Shown here: positions 1 to 8,835 of the stretch, one piece after another
Layout of the letters: the number at the start of each line of letters is the position of its first letter
Position numbering within the stretch: the stretch's first letter is position 1
Assembly: GCF_039614845.1 (NCBI RefSeq)
Contig: NZ_JBDIML010000001.1
Location: forward strand, 558,001 to 622,000
Direction of reading: 5' to 3'
Length of the DNA: 64,000 nucleotides
DNA from: Ornithinibacillus xuwenensis
GTDB taxonomy: Bacteria > Bacillota > Bacilli > Bacillales > Amphibacillaceae
Translations under genes and position numbers: made by a program
Notes under the pieces: model-generated
What the model was told of the DNA's origin: nothing
The model's input: the letters and a program-made list of their open reading frames with translations, nothing else
Database searches by the model: none

Positions 1-1914
1 TACAACTGAATCTGGTTTTTTAAAATCTGGTGTGTCAACATCCTTCGATATTTCAGTCATCGTGTTTTTAAACAGGTGATGAGCAATCTGTGTGTCTGCA
101 TATGGCATCGTACGTTTTCCATCATCATACCCAACCCAAACGGAAATTGTGTAGTTGGTCGAATAGCCCGTCACCCAAGAGTCTTTCGCGCCTTCAGCGT
201 CCTCAAGGTTTGTAGTACCAGTTTTTGCAGCAACTGGTAATCCAGGAATTCTCGCATTACCACCAGATGACCCTTCAGATAATGCGGTTTTTAGCATATC
301 AGAAATCATATAGGCTGTATAATCCGACATAGCTACCTGAGGCTCTGGAGTTAAATCAACAGTTCGTTCATCAGGAAATACAACTTTTGTAACGGCATGT
401 GCCTCATAACGGATACCTTCATTAGCAAATGCTTGATAAGCGCTCGCCATTTGTAATGGATTAACTGTAGTATCTGCACCACCAATTGCATCGGTTAACT
501 GAGGCTTGCCGTTAGCAAATTCTATCCCTAGATTATTTGCGAATTTTTGTGCATTATCATAGCCGACTTCATCAACTAATGTTTTAACAGCAGGAACGTT
601 CAATGATTCCTGTAAAGCATAGCGCGCTGTCATCCAGCCTTGATATTCACGATTCCAATTTCGAATTACTTGACCGTCAGTTCCAGCAATTTCATAAGGT
701 TTATCATCATTGATTTGGTGGTAAGTCGACATTTTGTTATATTCAATTGCAGGACCATAGGCAACAATTGGCTTAAAGGTTGATCCAGCTTGGTTACCAC
801 CTTGTAATGCATAGTTAAAGCCGTTTTGATAGCCTCTATCTCCACCAATCGCTCGAATTGCACCAGATTTTGTATCGAGGACGACCATACCTGCGTGCAA
901 ATCTTCATTTGGATAAGGGATAGGGTTATCTTCAGCATCCGATAATAAATATTCTACGTAATCCTGTGCATCTTTATCTAAAGTCGTATAGATTTGTAAT
1001 CCATCTGAATAAATATCTGCACCATCTAATTTTTGCTCAACTTCTTTTTGAACCTGTTGTAAGAAAGCATCATAAGGTGATGATTCAGGCTTTTCTTTTA
1101 CGAGTAATGACGTGATATCAACTTGTAATGCTTCGTCCGCTTCTGCTTGTGAAATCTTATCATGACGAACCATTAGTTTAAGAACAGTTTCCATTCTTTC
1201 CTTTGTTAAATCAGGATTATTAAATGGATCGTATGCAGTTGGACGCTGAGGCAAACCTGCTAAAATCGCCGCTTCAGGTAACGTTAAGTCATGCAAATCT
1301 GTTTTACCAAAATAAGTTTCTGCGGCTTTGGCTACACCATATGCTCCAGCACCATAATAAATTTTATTCAGATACATTTCTAAAATTTGTTCTTTGGAGT
1401 AATCTTGCTCTAATTTTAAAGCAAGCCATTGCTCTTGTACTTTCAGCTTCAACTTCTTATCAGGATCTAAGAAAGATTTTTCTACGACCTGTTGGGTTAT
1501 CGTACTTGCACCTTCAGAACCAAACCCATTACGCAGGTTTCCTAAAATGGCTCCACCAATCCGACGAATATCGATACCAGGATGTTCGAAAAATCGCGCA
1601 TCCTCGGTTGCCGTTACCGCATCGATAAGTACCTGTGGGAGATCATCGTAACCGATTTTTGTTCGTTTAAAATCACCCAAATCAGCAATTAACTCACCAT
1701 CCTTATCATAAACCTTGGACGATAATGGATCTGATAATTTTGATGTATCAATTTCTGGTGCAGTGGCAATATAATAAGTGAACAAACCGGCGATGCCGAT
1801 TCCGATAGCTATACAAAATAAGAATATTCCTAAGAATATTTTTTTCCATAATGGTTTCTTTTTGGCTTTCTTTTGTTTTCTACGTGCAGTGCGACTTTGG
1901 CGATTGTCTGCCAT
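1..1914 (-). CDS. ponA: Penicillin-binding protein 1A/1B, bifunctional (3' end outside window)
   Basis: Class A penicillin-binding protein that polymerises and cross-links peptidoglycan at the outer face of the membrane. The frame is open for 638 codons from ATG at 1914 to the window edge, so the C-terminus is missing. A Lys/Arg-rich cytoplasmic tail (1-25) is followed by one membrane anchor (about 26-50). The glycosyltransferase domain shows EDARFFEHPG with its catalytic Glu at about 104, and GASTITQQ. The transpeptidase domain shows all three motifs: STFK with Ser378, SLN at 437 and KTG at 564. The gene lies just downstream of recU on the same strand, the conserved Bacillus recU-ponA order. 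All catalytic residues are present, so the gene appears functional as far as it is visible. Confidence 0.96.
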   Translation of the reverse strand, partial: MADNRQSRTARRKQKKAKKKPLWKKIFLGIFLFCIAIGIGIAGLFTYYIATAPEIDTSKLSDPLSSKVYDKDGELIADLGDFKRTKIGYDDLPQVLIDAVTATEDARFFEHPGIDIRRIGGAILGNLRNGFGSEGASTITQQVVEKSFLDPDKKLKLKVQEQWLALKLEQDYSKEQILEMYLNKIYYGAGAYGVAKAAETYFGKTDLHDLTLPEAAILAGLPQRPTAYDPFNNPDLTKERMETVLKLMVRHDKISQAEADEALQVDITSLLVKEKPESSPYDAFLQQVQKEVEQKLDGADIYSDGLQIYTTLDKDAQDYVEYLLSDAEDNPIPYPNEDLHAGMVVLDTKSGAIRAIGGDRGYQNGFNYALQGGNQAGSTFKPIVAYGPAIEYNKMSTYHQINDDKPYEIAGTDGQVIRNWNREYQGWMTARYALQESLNVPAVKTLVDEVGYDNAQKFANNLGIEFANGKPQLTDAIGGADTTVNPLQMASAYQAFANEGIRYEAHAVTKVVFPDERTVDLTPEPQVAMSDYTAYMISDMLKTALSEGSSGGNARIPGLPVAAKTGTTNLEDAEGAKDSWVTGYSTNYTISVWVGYDDGKRTMPYADTQIAHHLFKNTMTEISKDVDTPDFKKPDSVV

Positions 1915-1931
1915 AACTCACTACCTCCAAT

Positions 1932-2507
1932 CTAAAAATAAAGCTGATCAATAATCGATAAGTAATCAACTCTTTTTTGGTAATTAAACGGTATTTCATG
2001 GCCTTCCTGCTTTATTAGATTGTATGGTATTGATTTTCTACCATCACGTTGCTTTTCATACCAATGAAGAAATAATTTATCTGCAGATAGATAATAAGTC
2101 TCATTATGTAAAGCAAACCGAATAATCATAAAGCAAATTCCGCCATGGCTCACAATCGATTCCATATGCTTTATTTGGTGATCGTGTATATTGGCAAGCG
2201 GAAATGAAGTTTTATTTTTTGTTTCCTTAGCTTCAAAATCGATATGGCGATTTCGATAGAGGCCGTTGTAATCGGTTGTAGAAGCTTGTTTGAAGTAAGC
2301 TTCAGTGATTACGGCGGCACTTCTTTTCGGGTAATTAACATTCACTATCTGCACTGGTGTCGGCTTTTTATGAATAACTGCTAAGTCCATATCCAAATAA
2401 TACTGATTTGTCATATTGATATCTTCTTCAAGAGTCATACCACGATTGCTGAATGTTTGGCTTATCTGTTTCATTGAAACTCTCTGTTTTCCATTTGGGT
2501 AATTCAT
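1932..2507 (-). CDS. recU: Holliday junction resolvase RecU
   Basis: Homodimeric endonuclease that cleaves Holliday junctions during recombination and chromosome segregation. The 191-residue product carries the family core SNRGMTLEEDIN (20-31), VIHKKPTPVQIV (45-56) and the catalytic cluster HIDFEAKETKNKTSFP (88-103), giving Asp90, Glu92 and Lys94. An ATG lies 18 bp further upstream, but the AGGAGG between the two ATGs sits 7 bases before the one at 2507, so 2507 is chosen. The stop lies 17 bp before the ponA start, which indicates a recU-ponA operon. Length and motifs match Bacillus RecU closely. Confidence 0.96.
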   Translation of the reverse strand: MNYPNGKQRVSMKQISQTFSNRGMTLEEDINMTNQYYLDMDLAVIHKKPTPVQIVNVNYPKRSAAVITEAYFKQASTTDYNGLYRNRHIDFEAKETKNKTSFPLANIHDHQIKHMESIVSHGGICFMIIRFALHNETYYLSADKLFLHWYEKQRDGRKSIPYNLIKQEGHEIPFNYQKRVDYLSIIDQLYF

Positions 2508-2651
2508 TATTATGCCTCCTAGCATAATACAGTATCATATCAGAAAATTGCCTGCAGAGTAACTTTAAAGTCTAAAATACATAAATAATTAATAACGGAA
2601 TCATAAAACTAAATTTATTCTAGAAAGCTTTATAAAGGCAGGAATAGTCTG

Positions 2652-3602
2652 ATGCATCTTAGATGGCAAGACCAGGATTATCTATATTATATAACAAATA
2701 GAACAAGGAAGCATAATATTGATAATATTTCTCGTACGAAAGCATATCAACATTTCTATTTTGACTTTCCCGAGATTAAATGGGCTTTGATTGCCAGTGT
2801 TGTGTCTCGAAATGCAGGATGGAATATGACCGATTTACATTTAGCCCCCTATAAAAAAATGTTAGGTGAAGCAGAGAGAAAACGTTTATTCATGACATAT
2901 GAACGAGCAAATTGGCTTATATTTTCTGATGCTTTTCCACAATTAATTGTATATCAATTATCCATACAACATGACTATCCATTATTTTATCTATTAAGAA
3001 AGTTACGTGTTTCCACATTCATGATTCGTGAATGGGAGCATTTTTGGCAAACAAATAATAAGGATCGATTGATGATTGCATTAATCATTAATGAACAAAA
3101 TGTGATTCAAGCTCCAGTAATATCGCAATCATTTTTTAGAAAGAAAGTGTTTCTAAGTCTTCCTTATATGTTACAAAATGCTTTAATGCTTAATGCGGTT
3201 ATACTACCTACACATTCAGGAGAGCTTTATGGTGCTTTTGTGCATCATTTTACAGATGTAACCAATCGAATTACGTTAGGGAAACAGTTAGCTAATCAAA
3301 TCTTCCATCCAGAACTATATTCGAAGCTAATAAAATTTGTTCTCTCTGTTGAACATACAGGTTCTAGAACAGATTATGAAAAATTCCTAGATGTAACCCG
3401 TCCTAAGGGTCCTATGTTACGAATGGTATATCCAATTATTGAGCATCAAGATATTATTCGAAATGACTGGTTTTATTCAGGGGGTATGAAGAAGAAGTGG
3501 TTCAAGGCGGTCTTAGCGATCCCTAATGAAATCGGTACATCATTTTATTTAAAACGAAAGTTATTATATGCTTATTATCATCTGAAAAATATCGTAACGT
3601 AA
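2652..3602 (+). CDS. yppC: YppC-like protein, DUF2515 family
   Basis: Conserved Bacillaceae protein of unknown function, 316 residues, divergent from recU as yppC is in related genomes. The most recognisable stretch is ALIASVVSRNAGWNMTDL (about 46-63), typical of DUF2515 proteins. The rest is rich in aromatic and basic residues with several hydrophobic helices, but I see no clear signal peptide or catalytic motif. An AAAGGCAGG-like ribosome site precedes ATG 2652. The gene ends immediately before a strong hairpin. Assignment rests on the conserved core and on the location; the function is not known. Confidence 0.85.
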   Translation: MHLRWQDQDYLYYITNRTRKHNIDNISRTKAYQHFYFDFPEIKWALIASVVSRNAGWNMTDLHLAPYKKMLGEAERKRLFMTYERANWLIFSDAFPQLIVYQLSIQHDYPLFYLLRKLRVSTFMIREWEHFWQTNNKDRLMIALIINEQNVIQAPVISQSFFRKKVFLSLPYMLQNALMLNAVILPTHSGELYGAFVHHFTDVTNRITLGKQLANQIFHPELYSKLIKFVLSVEHTGSRTDYEKFLDVTRPKGPMLRMVYPIIEHQDIIRNDWFYSGGMKKKWFKAVLAIPNEIGTSFYLKRKLLYAYYHLKNIVT

Positions 3603-3640
3603 AAAAGGATTTGCACATTCGCAAATCCTTTTTCTATTTT
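3603..3640. terminator. Bidirectional terminator between yppC and sspM
   Basis: AAAAGGATTTGC pairs with GCAAATCCTTTT around a 6-base loop, flanked by A and T runs on the two sides. It can end yppC on the plus strand and sspM, whose stop is at 3639, on the minus strand. Confidence 0.9.
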
Positions 3641-3746
3641 AAGTGGAAGGACGGTTTGGTCCATTTAGCTTTTTGTCGCCTTTTGTTAATGATTTCCCGT
3701 TTATTTCTTCTTTTTGTTTGTTTTGGTGTAAGTCTTTATTTTTCAC
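3639..3746 (-). CDS. sspM: Small acid-soluble spore protein M (SspM)
   Basis: A 35-residue minor small acid-soluble spore protein made in the forespore. It starts at GTG 3746, with AGGAGG 8 bases upstream. The hydrophilic, Lys-rich product ends in KKLNGPNRPST, almost identical to the C-terminus KKLGGPNRPST of Bacillus subtilis SspM as I recall it. Its position between yppC and yppE also matches B. subtilis. It is too short for most ORF callers, so length alone would hide it. I could not identify a clear sigma-G promoter. Its presence supports an endospore-forming host. Confidence 0.9.
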   Translation of the reverse strand: MKNKDLHQNKQKEEINGKSLTKGDKKLNGPNRPST

Positions 3747-3856
3747 TAGAACAACCTCCTTTTTCTTTTAGTTTGTCTAATTCATAAAAAAAAATGAATC
3801 TAAGCACTACTTTTGTATCATTTCTTCTAGTTTTGTCGAACACGGAGGATACCTTA

Positions 3857-4126
3857 ATGAATAAAGCGAATAAGTTTGATAATACATTTTTACTAGAAAG
3901 GGTGATGAAAATGGGACTTGCTCTGATGAGAGAAAGAGAAAAGAACGGATATCCAAGAAAAGAATTTGTCTCTGCTTTATTACAAATAGGAGATACAGCA
4001 CGGATTTCAGAACAAAAATTGGCACTGCAAATTGACAAACAAATTGAACAAGCGTATCAAAAACAACGGGATAGCCTTGTTCAAACCAAGCTCTTTATGA
4101 AGAAATTGAAGAAACGTCATGGATAG
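3857..4126 (+). CDS. Small hypothetical protein in the yppC-yppE region
   Basis: An 89-residue, mostly helical and charged protein with no signal peptide or membrane segment. The frame is open from 3794, but ATG 3857 is preceded by GGAGG at 8 bases, which decides the start. The C-terminal half is rich in Gln, Lys and Glu (for example KQIEQAYQKQRDSL) and probably forms an amphipathic helix. I do not recognise a family. It lies where other Bacillaceae carry small ypp genes but does not clearly match any I know. Confidence 0.65.
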   Translation: MNKANKFDNTFLLERVMKMGLALMREREKNGYPRKEFVSALLQIGDTARISEQKLALQIDKQIEQAYQKQRDSLVQTKLFMKKLKKRHG

Positions 4127-4233
4127 TATTGCATTCGAAGTTTTTTGTAGCGAATCCAAAGGTATTAGTCATGTCTTATTTAGCCTAACATGGTAAACTA
4201 GTTATAAAGCTAGATAAGAATAGAGGTTTTATC

Positions 4234-4584
4234 ATGGAACTTGTTAACTATACCTATAAACTTAAAGAGTATCTACAAATGCTAAGAGAAGAATTCGAAA
4301 AAAATAATCCTCCTGAGGACCGTAAAGATAAAAAGTTCTTTCAAATGGTTAAGCAAAATACGCTTCCGATTTATGATTTATTGGAGAAGTGGGAGGAGCT
4401 TGCATTAAAAGTGGTAAAAGAGAGAAAGATAAGTGTACACCCAAATCAAATTACGTCAACTAGAGAGAATATGGAACTACTCTTAATGCATAGCTATTAT
4501 ATAGATGTTAGAAGAAAGCGATATATGGAATTAAATCAATCTGTTTCTTATGTTCTTGACCAGTTATTAAGGGAAATTGTTTAA
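4234..4584 (+). CDS. yppE: YppE-like protein, DUF1798 family
   Basis: A 116-residue cytoplasmic protein predicted to be an all-helical bundle. The segment VHPNQITSTRENMELLLM and the following YYIDVRRKRYMELNQSV (about 70-105) correspond to the conserved part of B. subtilis YppE. Function is unknown. It is co-directional with the small gene upstream and with cdd downstream. Family assignment is by motif and synteny. Confidence 0.85.
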   Translation: MELVNYTYKLKEYLQMLREEFEKNNPPEDRKDKKFFQMVKQNTLPIYDLLEKWEELALKVVKERKISVHPNQITSTRENMELLLMHSYYIDVRRKRYMELNQSVSYVLDQLLREIV

Positions 4585-4653
4585 TACCCCAATCTTTACA
4601 ATTCTGACAATTTTTATTATAATTAGCTTCCATACAACGAGAAGGGGGAAAAG

Positions 4654-5055
4654 GTGTTGTCTAAACAACAACTAATTGATCAAGCGATTGCTATAAGAGA
4701 AAGAGCCTATGTACCTTATTCCAAATTCCAAGTAGGAGCGGCTTTAGTTACAAGCTCTGGAAAAGTTTATACTGGATGTAATATTGAAAATGCTGCTTAT
4801 CCGGTTACATGCTGTGCAGAAAGAGTTGCAATATTTAAAGCAATTGCGGATGGGGAAACAGATTTTGTTGAGATGGCAGTTGTTGCAGATACAGAACGAC
4901 CTGTTCCACCGTGTGGTTCATGTCGTCAAGTTATGAGTGAATTCTTTCCATCTGACATGCAAATTCATTTAACCAATTTACACGCCAATACCATGACGAT
5001 AAAAATGGAGGATTTACTACCGTTCTCTTTTCAAAAATCAGATATGGAAAAGTAA
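4654..5055 (+). CDS. cdd: Cytidine deaminase
   Basis: Tetrameric zinc enzyme that converts cytidine and deoxycytidine to uridine and deoxyuridine in pyrimidine salvage. The 133-residue product has substrate loop CNIENAAYP (42-50), catalytic TCCAER with zinc ligand Cys54 and Glu56 as proton shuttle, and the second zinc motif PCGSC with Cys87 and Cys90. Start is GTG 4654 or the adjacent TTG 4657, both behind AAGGGGG. It stands between yppE and gpsB rather than beside era as in B. subtilis. A terminator follows, so it is probably a single-gene unit. Confidence 0.95.
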   Translation: MLSKQQLIDQAIAIRERAYVPYSKFQVGAALVTSSGKVYTGCNIENAAYPVTCCAERVAIFKAIADGETDFVEMAVVADTERPVPPCGSCRQVMSEFFPSDMQIHLTNLHANTMTIKMEDLLPFSFQKSDMEK

Positions 5056-5064
5056 TACATACGT

Positions 5065-5101
5065 AAAGTAAGAAGCAGATTGTCCTGTTTCTTACTTTTT
5101 T
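5065..5101 (+). terminator. Intrinsic terminator after cdd
   Basis: A 14-bp stem, AAAGTAAGAA-CAG against CTG-TTCTTACTTT with one mismatch, is followed directly by a T run. Confidence 0.85.
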
Positions 5102-5209
5102 GCTATAATAAAAGAAGTTACACATACATATAGTATACTAACTTGCATTATATTATAGCTAACGTAGTAAGATCGAAATTGAAAGTAAATAAAATGAGGT
5201 GATGACACG

Positions 5210-5518
5210 ATGCAACCAAATCGAGCTCAATTGAACACGAAGGATATTCTTGAGAAAGATTTTAAAACAGCTATGAGAGGGTATAATCAAGAAGAAGTTG
5301 ACGGGTTTCTAGACATTGTTATCCAAGACTATGAAGCGTTTGGAAAAGAAATTGATCGATTGAAACAAGAAGTGGAACGTTTGAAAAAGAGTAGTGAGAG
5401 CCAGGTGAAAACTAGGTCGTCTAACACAGTACCACAGGTAAACTACGATGTTCTGAAACGCCTATCCAATCTAGAAAAAGCAGTTTTCGGTAATAAATAC
5501 GCTAATGCAGAGTCCTAA
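5210..5518 (+). CDS. gpsB: Cell-cycle protein GpsB
   Basis: DivIVA-like coiled-coil protein that shuttles PBP1 between division septum and side wall and binds cytoplasmic tails of class A PBPs. The 102-residue product has the N-terminal membrane-binding domain with LNTKDILEKDFKTAMRGYNQ and EEVDGFLDIVIQDYE, a coiled coil (about 42-62), a variable linker, and the C-terminal KRLSNLEKAVFG hexamerisation segment. Start ATG 5210 follows GAGGTGATGAC. It is immediately upstream of rnpB, as in B. subtilis. Its likely client PBP1 is encoded about 3.3 kb away on the opposite strand. Confidence 0.95.
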   Translation: MQPNRAQLNTKDILEKDFKTAMRGYNQEEVDGFLDIVIQDYEAFGKEIDRLKQEVERLKKSSESQVKTRSSNTVPQVNYDVLKRLSNLEKAVFGNKYANAES

Positions 5519-5535
5519 ACTAACTTTATTTACCA

Positions 5536-5564
5536 ATGAAAAAGTAATCTAAATATGCTACAAT
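5536..5564 (+). promoter_or_regulatory. Likely sigma-A promoter of rnpB
   Basis: TACAAT at 5559-5564 lies 17 bp after ATGAAA (4 of 6 matches to TTGACA) and about 14 bp before the expected 5' end of RNase P RNA. Confidence 0.45.
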
Positions 5565-5577
5565 AGTTGTAGATGAG

Positions 5578-5974
5578 AGATTGAATACTCACGTAATCGC
5601 TGCATTTTAGATGCAGAGGAAAGTCCATGCTCACACAAACTGAGATGTTTGTAGTGTTCGTGCTTGACGAATTCATAAGTCAAGGTAGCCTAACGGTTAA
5701 CGGCAGGTGAAGTTCCTAAGTCTATATGATATGGAATTCTATCCTTGAAAGTGCCACAGTGACGTAGCTGAGATGGAAACATTTCAGGTGGAACGAGGTA
5801 AACCCCACGAGTGAGCAACCCAAATTATGGTAGGGGCATCCTTTATTAGGGAAATGAACCGAACGAGGGACAGGTGAATACCTGTAGATAGATGATTACA
5901 ACCTAAGTACGAGGCTGACCACCGATTGCAGTACAATGGTACAGAACATGGCTTATCGAGTATTCAACGGTCTA
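5578..5974 (+). ncRNA. rnpB: RNase P RNA, type B
   Basis: Catalytic RNA that removes the 5' leader of tRNA precursors together with protein RnpA. Signatures of the Bacillus type B RNA are visible in order: TAATCGCTGC then GAGGAAAGTCCATGCTC near the 5' end, CTTGAAAGTGCCACAGTGACG, GTGGAACGAGGTAAACCCC, GTAGATAGATGATTACAACC, GAGTACGAGG-like AAGTACGAGGCTGACC, and the 3' segment TTGCAGTACAATGG. The termini TTGAATACTC and GAGTATTCAA pair to form helix P1. It lies between gpsB and ypsC as in B. subtilis. Ends are set by homology from memory and may be off by a few bases. Confidence 0.95.
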
Positions 5975-5987
5975 ATAATAAATAACC

Positions 5988-6034
5988 ATAACCTTTTTGT
6001 ATGCTTAGGCATGCAGAAAGGTTATTTTATTTTT
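5988..6034 (+). terminator. Terminator of rnpB
   Basis: ATAACCTTT...TGC pairs with GCA...AAAGGTTAT, followed by TTTATTTTT. It lies directly after the RNase P RNA. Confidence 0.85.
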
Positions 6035-6088
6035 AACGTTGTGGTACACTAATAATATTGTAAATCTGAACTTGAAGGGATTTTTAAA

Positions 6089-7234
6089 ATGGCGCAACAT
6101 ATAAAGTTAATTGCAACAGCTGCAATGGGTTTAGAGTCAGTTGTAGCACACGAGGTAAAAAATCTAGGGTATGAAGTCGAGGTTGACAATGGGAAGGTTC
6201 TATTTGAAGCACCAATATCTGCAATTCCTAGATGTAATTTATGGTTACGTACTGCCGACCGTATAAAAGTAGTCGTTGGAGAATTTAGGGCAACATCATT
6301 TGATGAGCTATTTGAAAATACGAAGGCATTGCCATGGGAAAATTATATTCATGAGGATGGGCAATTTCCTGTCTCTGGGAAATCAGTTAAATCCACCTTA
6401 TACAGTGTACCTGATTGTCAAAAAATCGTAAAAAAAGCAATAGCGGAACGACTTAAATTGAAATATGGTCTTGCTTCTAAAATGCCAGAAACTGGTGCGT
6501 TATACAAAGTAGAGGTTTCCATCTTAAAGGATAATGTGTTTATAACAATAGACTCTTCAGGAGTTGGATTACATAAAAGAGGTTATCGTGTTGGGCAAGG
6601 CGAAGCACCACTGAAGGAAACGATGGCTGCAGCACTAATTTTATTAACGAACTGGCGAGCAGAATACCCATTAATTGATCCATTTTGTGGATCGGGAACT
6701 ATCGCGATTGAAGCAGCACTAATTGGTCAAAATATCGCACCTGGCTTTAATCGAGAATTTGCTTCTGAGGATTGGACGCTCATCAGATCAAAATACTGGG
6801 ATCAAGCATTCGAAGAGGCGGAAGATTTAGCCAAGTATGATCAGAAGCTAGAAATCCTCGGTAGTGATATTGATCATAAAATGATCGAAATTGCTAAATC
6901 AAATAGTACAGAAGCTGGTCTAGGAGAATTAATTACATGGAAACAAATGCAGGTTAAGGATTTAACCATACGACAAAATAATGGGTATATTATTGGTAAC
7001 CCACCATATGGTCAACGAATTGGTGATCAAGAAATGGTTCAAACGATTTACCAGGATATTGGAAATGTAATGAAAACCCATCCTTCTTGGAGTGTGTATA
7101 TATTAACAGCGTTTGAGGCCTTTGAGAAATATTACGGCCAAAAAGCTACTAAGAAGCGCAAGCTATTTAATGGGTTTATTAAAACGGATTACTATCAGTA
7201 CTTTGGAAAGAAACTAGGGGAGGAAATGTCATGA
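6089..7234 (+). CDS. ypsC: YpsC, THUMP-domain rRNA guanine-N2 methyltransferase
   Basis: S-adenosylmethionine-dependent methyltransferase of the RlmL/YpsC family, expected to make m2G in 23S rRNA. The 381-residue product has an N-terminal ferredoxin-like plus THUMP part (about 1-160) and a Rossmann methyltransferase domain. The SAM motif is DPFCGSGTIAIEAAL starting at Asp197, and the catalytic motif is NPPYGQRIGD starting at 304, an N-PP-Y motif of base-N-methylating enzymes. It overlaps the ypwA start by 4 bp (ATGA), so the two are translationally coupled. The rnpB-ypsC-ypwA order suits an RNA-processing neighbourhood. Confidence 0.92.
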   Translation: MAQHIKLIATAAMGLESVVAHEVKNLGYEVEVDNGKVLFEAPISAIPRCNLWLRTADRIKVVVGEFRATSFDELFENTKALPWENYIHEDGQFPVSGKSVKSTLYSVPDCQKIVKKAIAERLKLKYGLASKMPETGALYKVEVSILKDNVFITIDSSGVGLHKRGYRVGQGEAPLKETMAAALILLTNWRAEYPLIDPFCGSGTIAIEAALIGQNIAPGFNREFASEDWTLIRSKYWDQAFEEAEDLAKYDQKLEILGSDIDHKMIEIAKSNSTEAGLGELITWKQMQVKDLTIRQNNGYIIGNPPYGQRIGDQEMVQTIYQDIGNVMKTHPSWSVYILTAFEAFEKYYGQKATKKRKLFNGFIKTDYYQYFGKKLGEEMS

Positions 7235-8730
7235 CATCGATTTCACAAAACCAATCAGAATTTCAAGAGTATTTAAAAGAAATGAATGCGTATCGGGAAG
7301 CAATCACACTCATTCAGTGGGATCTAAGAACAAAGATACCTAAGAAAGGGGTCGAGCAACGCTCAGAGGTAGTAGGATATTTGTCTCATAAGCTACACCA
7401 AATGGAGACATCAGATAAAATGAAGTCTTTTATTGACGCCCTTAACGAACAGACTAATGATGAAGTACTCCAGAAAACAGTGTTAGAGTGTCTCGATACA
7501 TACGAAAAGAATCGAAAAATACCAGATGAAGAATTTAGAGAATTTGTTATGCTACAGTCTAAGTCTGAATCGGTATGGCAGGAAGCTAGAGAAAAATCTG
7601 ATTTCGGATTATTTCAGCCATATCTTGAAAAACTGGTTGACTTTAATAAGAAATTTGCAAACTACTGGGGCTATGAAGAAAATATTTATGATGCATTACT
7701 TCATAACTATGAACCTGGAGTTACCGTTAAAACATTAGACCAAGTATTTCCTAAGGTTCGTGAGTCGTTAACCGGTTTACTATCAAAAATTCAATCAAGT
7801 ACTGTAAAGCCAGATTCAACAATTTTGAATACACACTTTCCAAAGCAGGGTCAAAAGGAATTTGCCATTGAAATACTAAAACGAATGGGATATGACTTTG
7901 AATCTGGACGTTTGGATGACACCATCCATCCATTTGCCATCACTCTTAACATAAATGATGTTCGTATTACTACACGTTACGATGAGCAAGATTTCCGGAT
8001 GGCGGTATTTGGTACCATTCATGAAGGTGGTCATGCACTATACGAACAAAATATTAGTAATAGGCTCGCCGGAACACCTTTAGCTTCTGGTACATCCATG
8101 GGAATCCATGAGTCTCAATCTTTATTCTGGGAAAATTTCTTGGGAAGAAATAAAGTATTCTGGGATTCTCACTATGAATTATTTAAAAAGTATGCACCAA
8201 AGCATTTTGACAATATTTCGCTACATGATTTTTATCAAGCTGTTAATGAAGTGAAACCTTCACTAATACGAATTGAAGCGGATGAATTAACCTATCCACT
8301 TCATATTATGGTTCGATATGAGTTGGAAAAAGCGTTGATTAACAGCGAGATTGAGGTGAAAGACCTACCACATCTTTGGAATGAAAAGATGCAAGATTAT
8401 CTAGGAATCAAGCCATCAAATGATAGAGAAGGGGTATTACAAGATATTCACTGGGCAGGTGGAGATTTCGGCTACTTCCCATCATATGCATTAGGCTATA
8501 TGTATGCAGCACAATTTAATAATAAAATGAAGGATGCCATAAATATGGATGACGTTATTCAATCTGGTGATTTTACCAAGATCCGTGAGTGGTTAACCGA
8601 GAATATCCATCAATATGGCAAGATGAAGAAGCCACTGCAAATAGTTGAAGATGTAACAGGTGAATCATTAAATCCTGATTATTTAGTATCGTATCTAACT
8701 GAAAAATATCGTAATATTTACCAGTTTTAA
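7231..8730 (+). CDS. ypwA: Carboxypeptidase Taq, metallopeptidase M32 (YpwA)
   Basis: Zinc carboxypeptidase that trims residues from peptide C-termini in the cytoplasm. The 499-residue length is normal for M32. The zinc motif HEGGH spans 264-268, followed by the M32-specific HESQSLFWEN and the region IRIEADELTYPLHIMVRYELE. No signal peptide is present. The start overlaps the ypsC stop by 4 bp, indicating one transcript. All expected active-site residues appear intact. Physiological substrates are not evident from context. Confidence 0.95.
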   Translation: MTSISQNQSEFQEYLKEMNAYREAITLIQWDLRTKIPKKGVEQRSEVVGYLSHKLHQMETSDKMKSFIDALNEQTNDEVLQKTVLECLDTYEKNRKIPDEEFREFVMLQSKSESVWQEAREKSDFGLFQPYLEKLVDFNKKFANYWGYEENIYDALLHNYEPGVTVKTLDQVFPKVRESLTGLLSKIQSSTVKPDSTILNTHFPKQGQKEFAIEILKRMGYDFESGRLDDTIHPFAITLNINDVRITTRYDEQDFRMAVFGTIHEGGHALYEQNISNRLAGTPLASGTSMGIHESQSLFWENFLGRNKVFWDSHYELFKKYAPKHFDNISLHDFYQAVNEVKPSLIRIEADELTYPLHIMVRYELEKALINSEIEVKDLPHLWNEKMQDYLGIKPSNDREGVLQDIHWAGGDFGYFPSYALGYMYAAQFNNKMKDAINMDDVIQSGDFTKIREWLTENIHQYGKMKKPLQIVEDVTGESLNPDYLVSYLTEKYRNIYQF

Positions 8731-8787
8731 GAAGCATGGGGAGACCCTGTTTCTTTTTATGTATAATGGCGAATCACTATTATGAAA

Positions 8788-8833
8788 TATCCCCCACAAA
8801 CCCTGCAGAAATATGCAGCGTATGTGGGGGATA
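8788..8833. terminator. Large inverted repeat between convergent ypwA and cbaA
   Basis: TATCCCCCACA pairs with TGTGGGGGATA, and an inner CTGCA/TGCAG pair extends the stem. T runs on either side are weak, so this is a probable rather than textbook bidirectional terminator. Confidence 0.6.
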
Positions 8834-8835
8834 AC

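Noticed and set aside
666..1628. Open frames of 90 and 134 codons at 666-938 and 1224-1628
   Set aside because: Both lie inside the ponA coding region in other frames and their products show no domain pattern; they are shadows of PBP1A.
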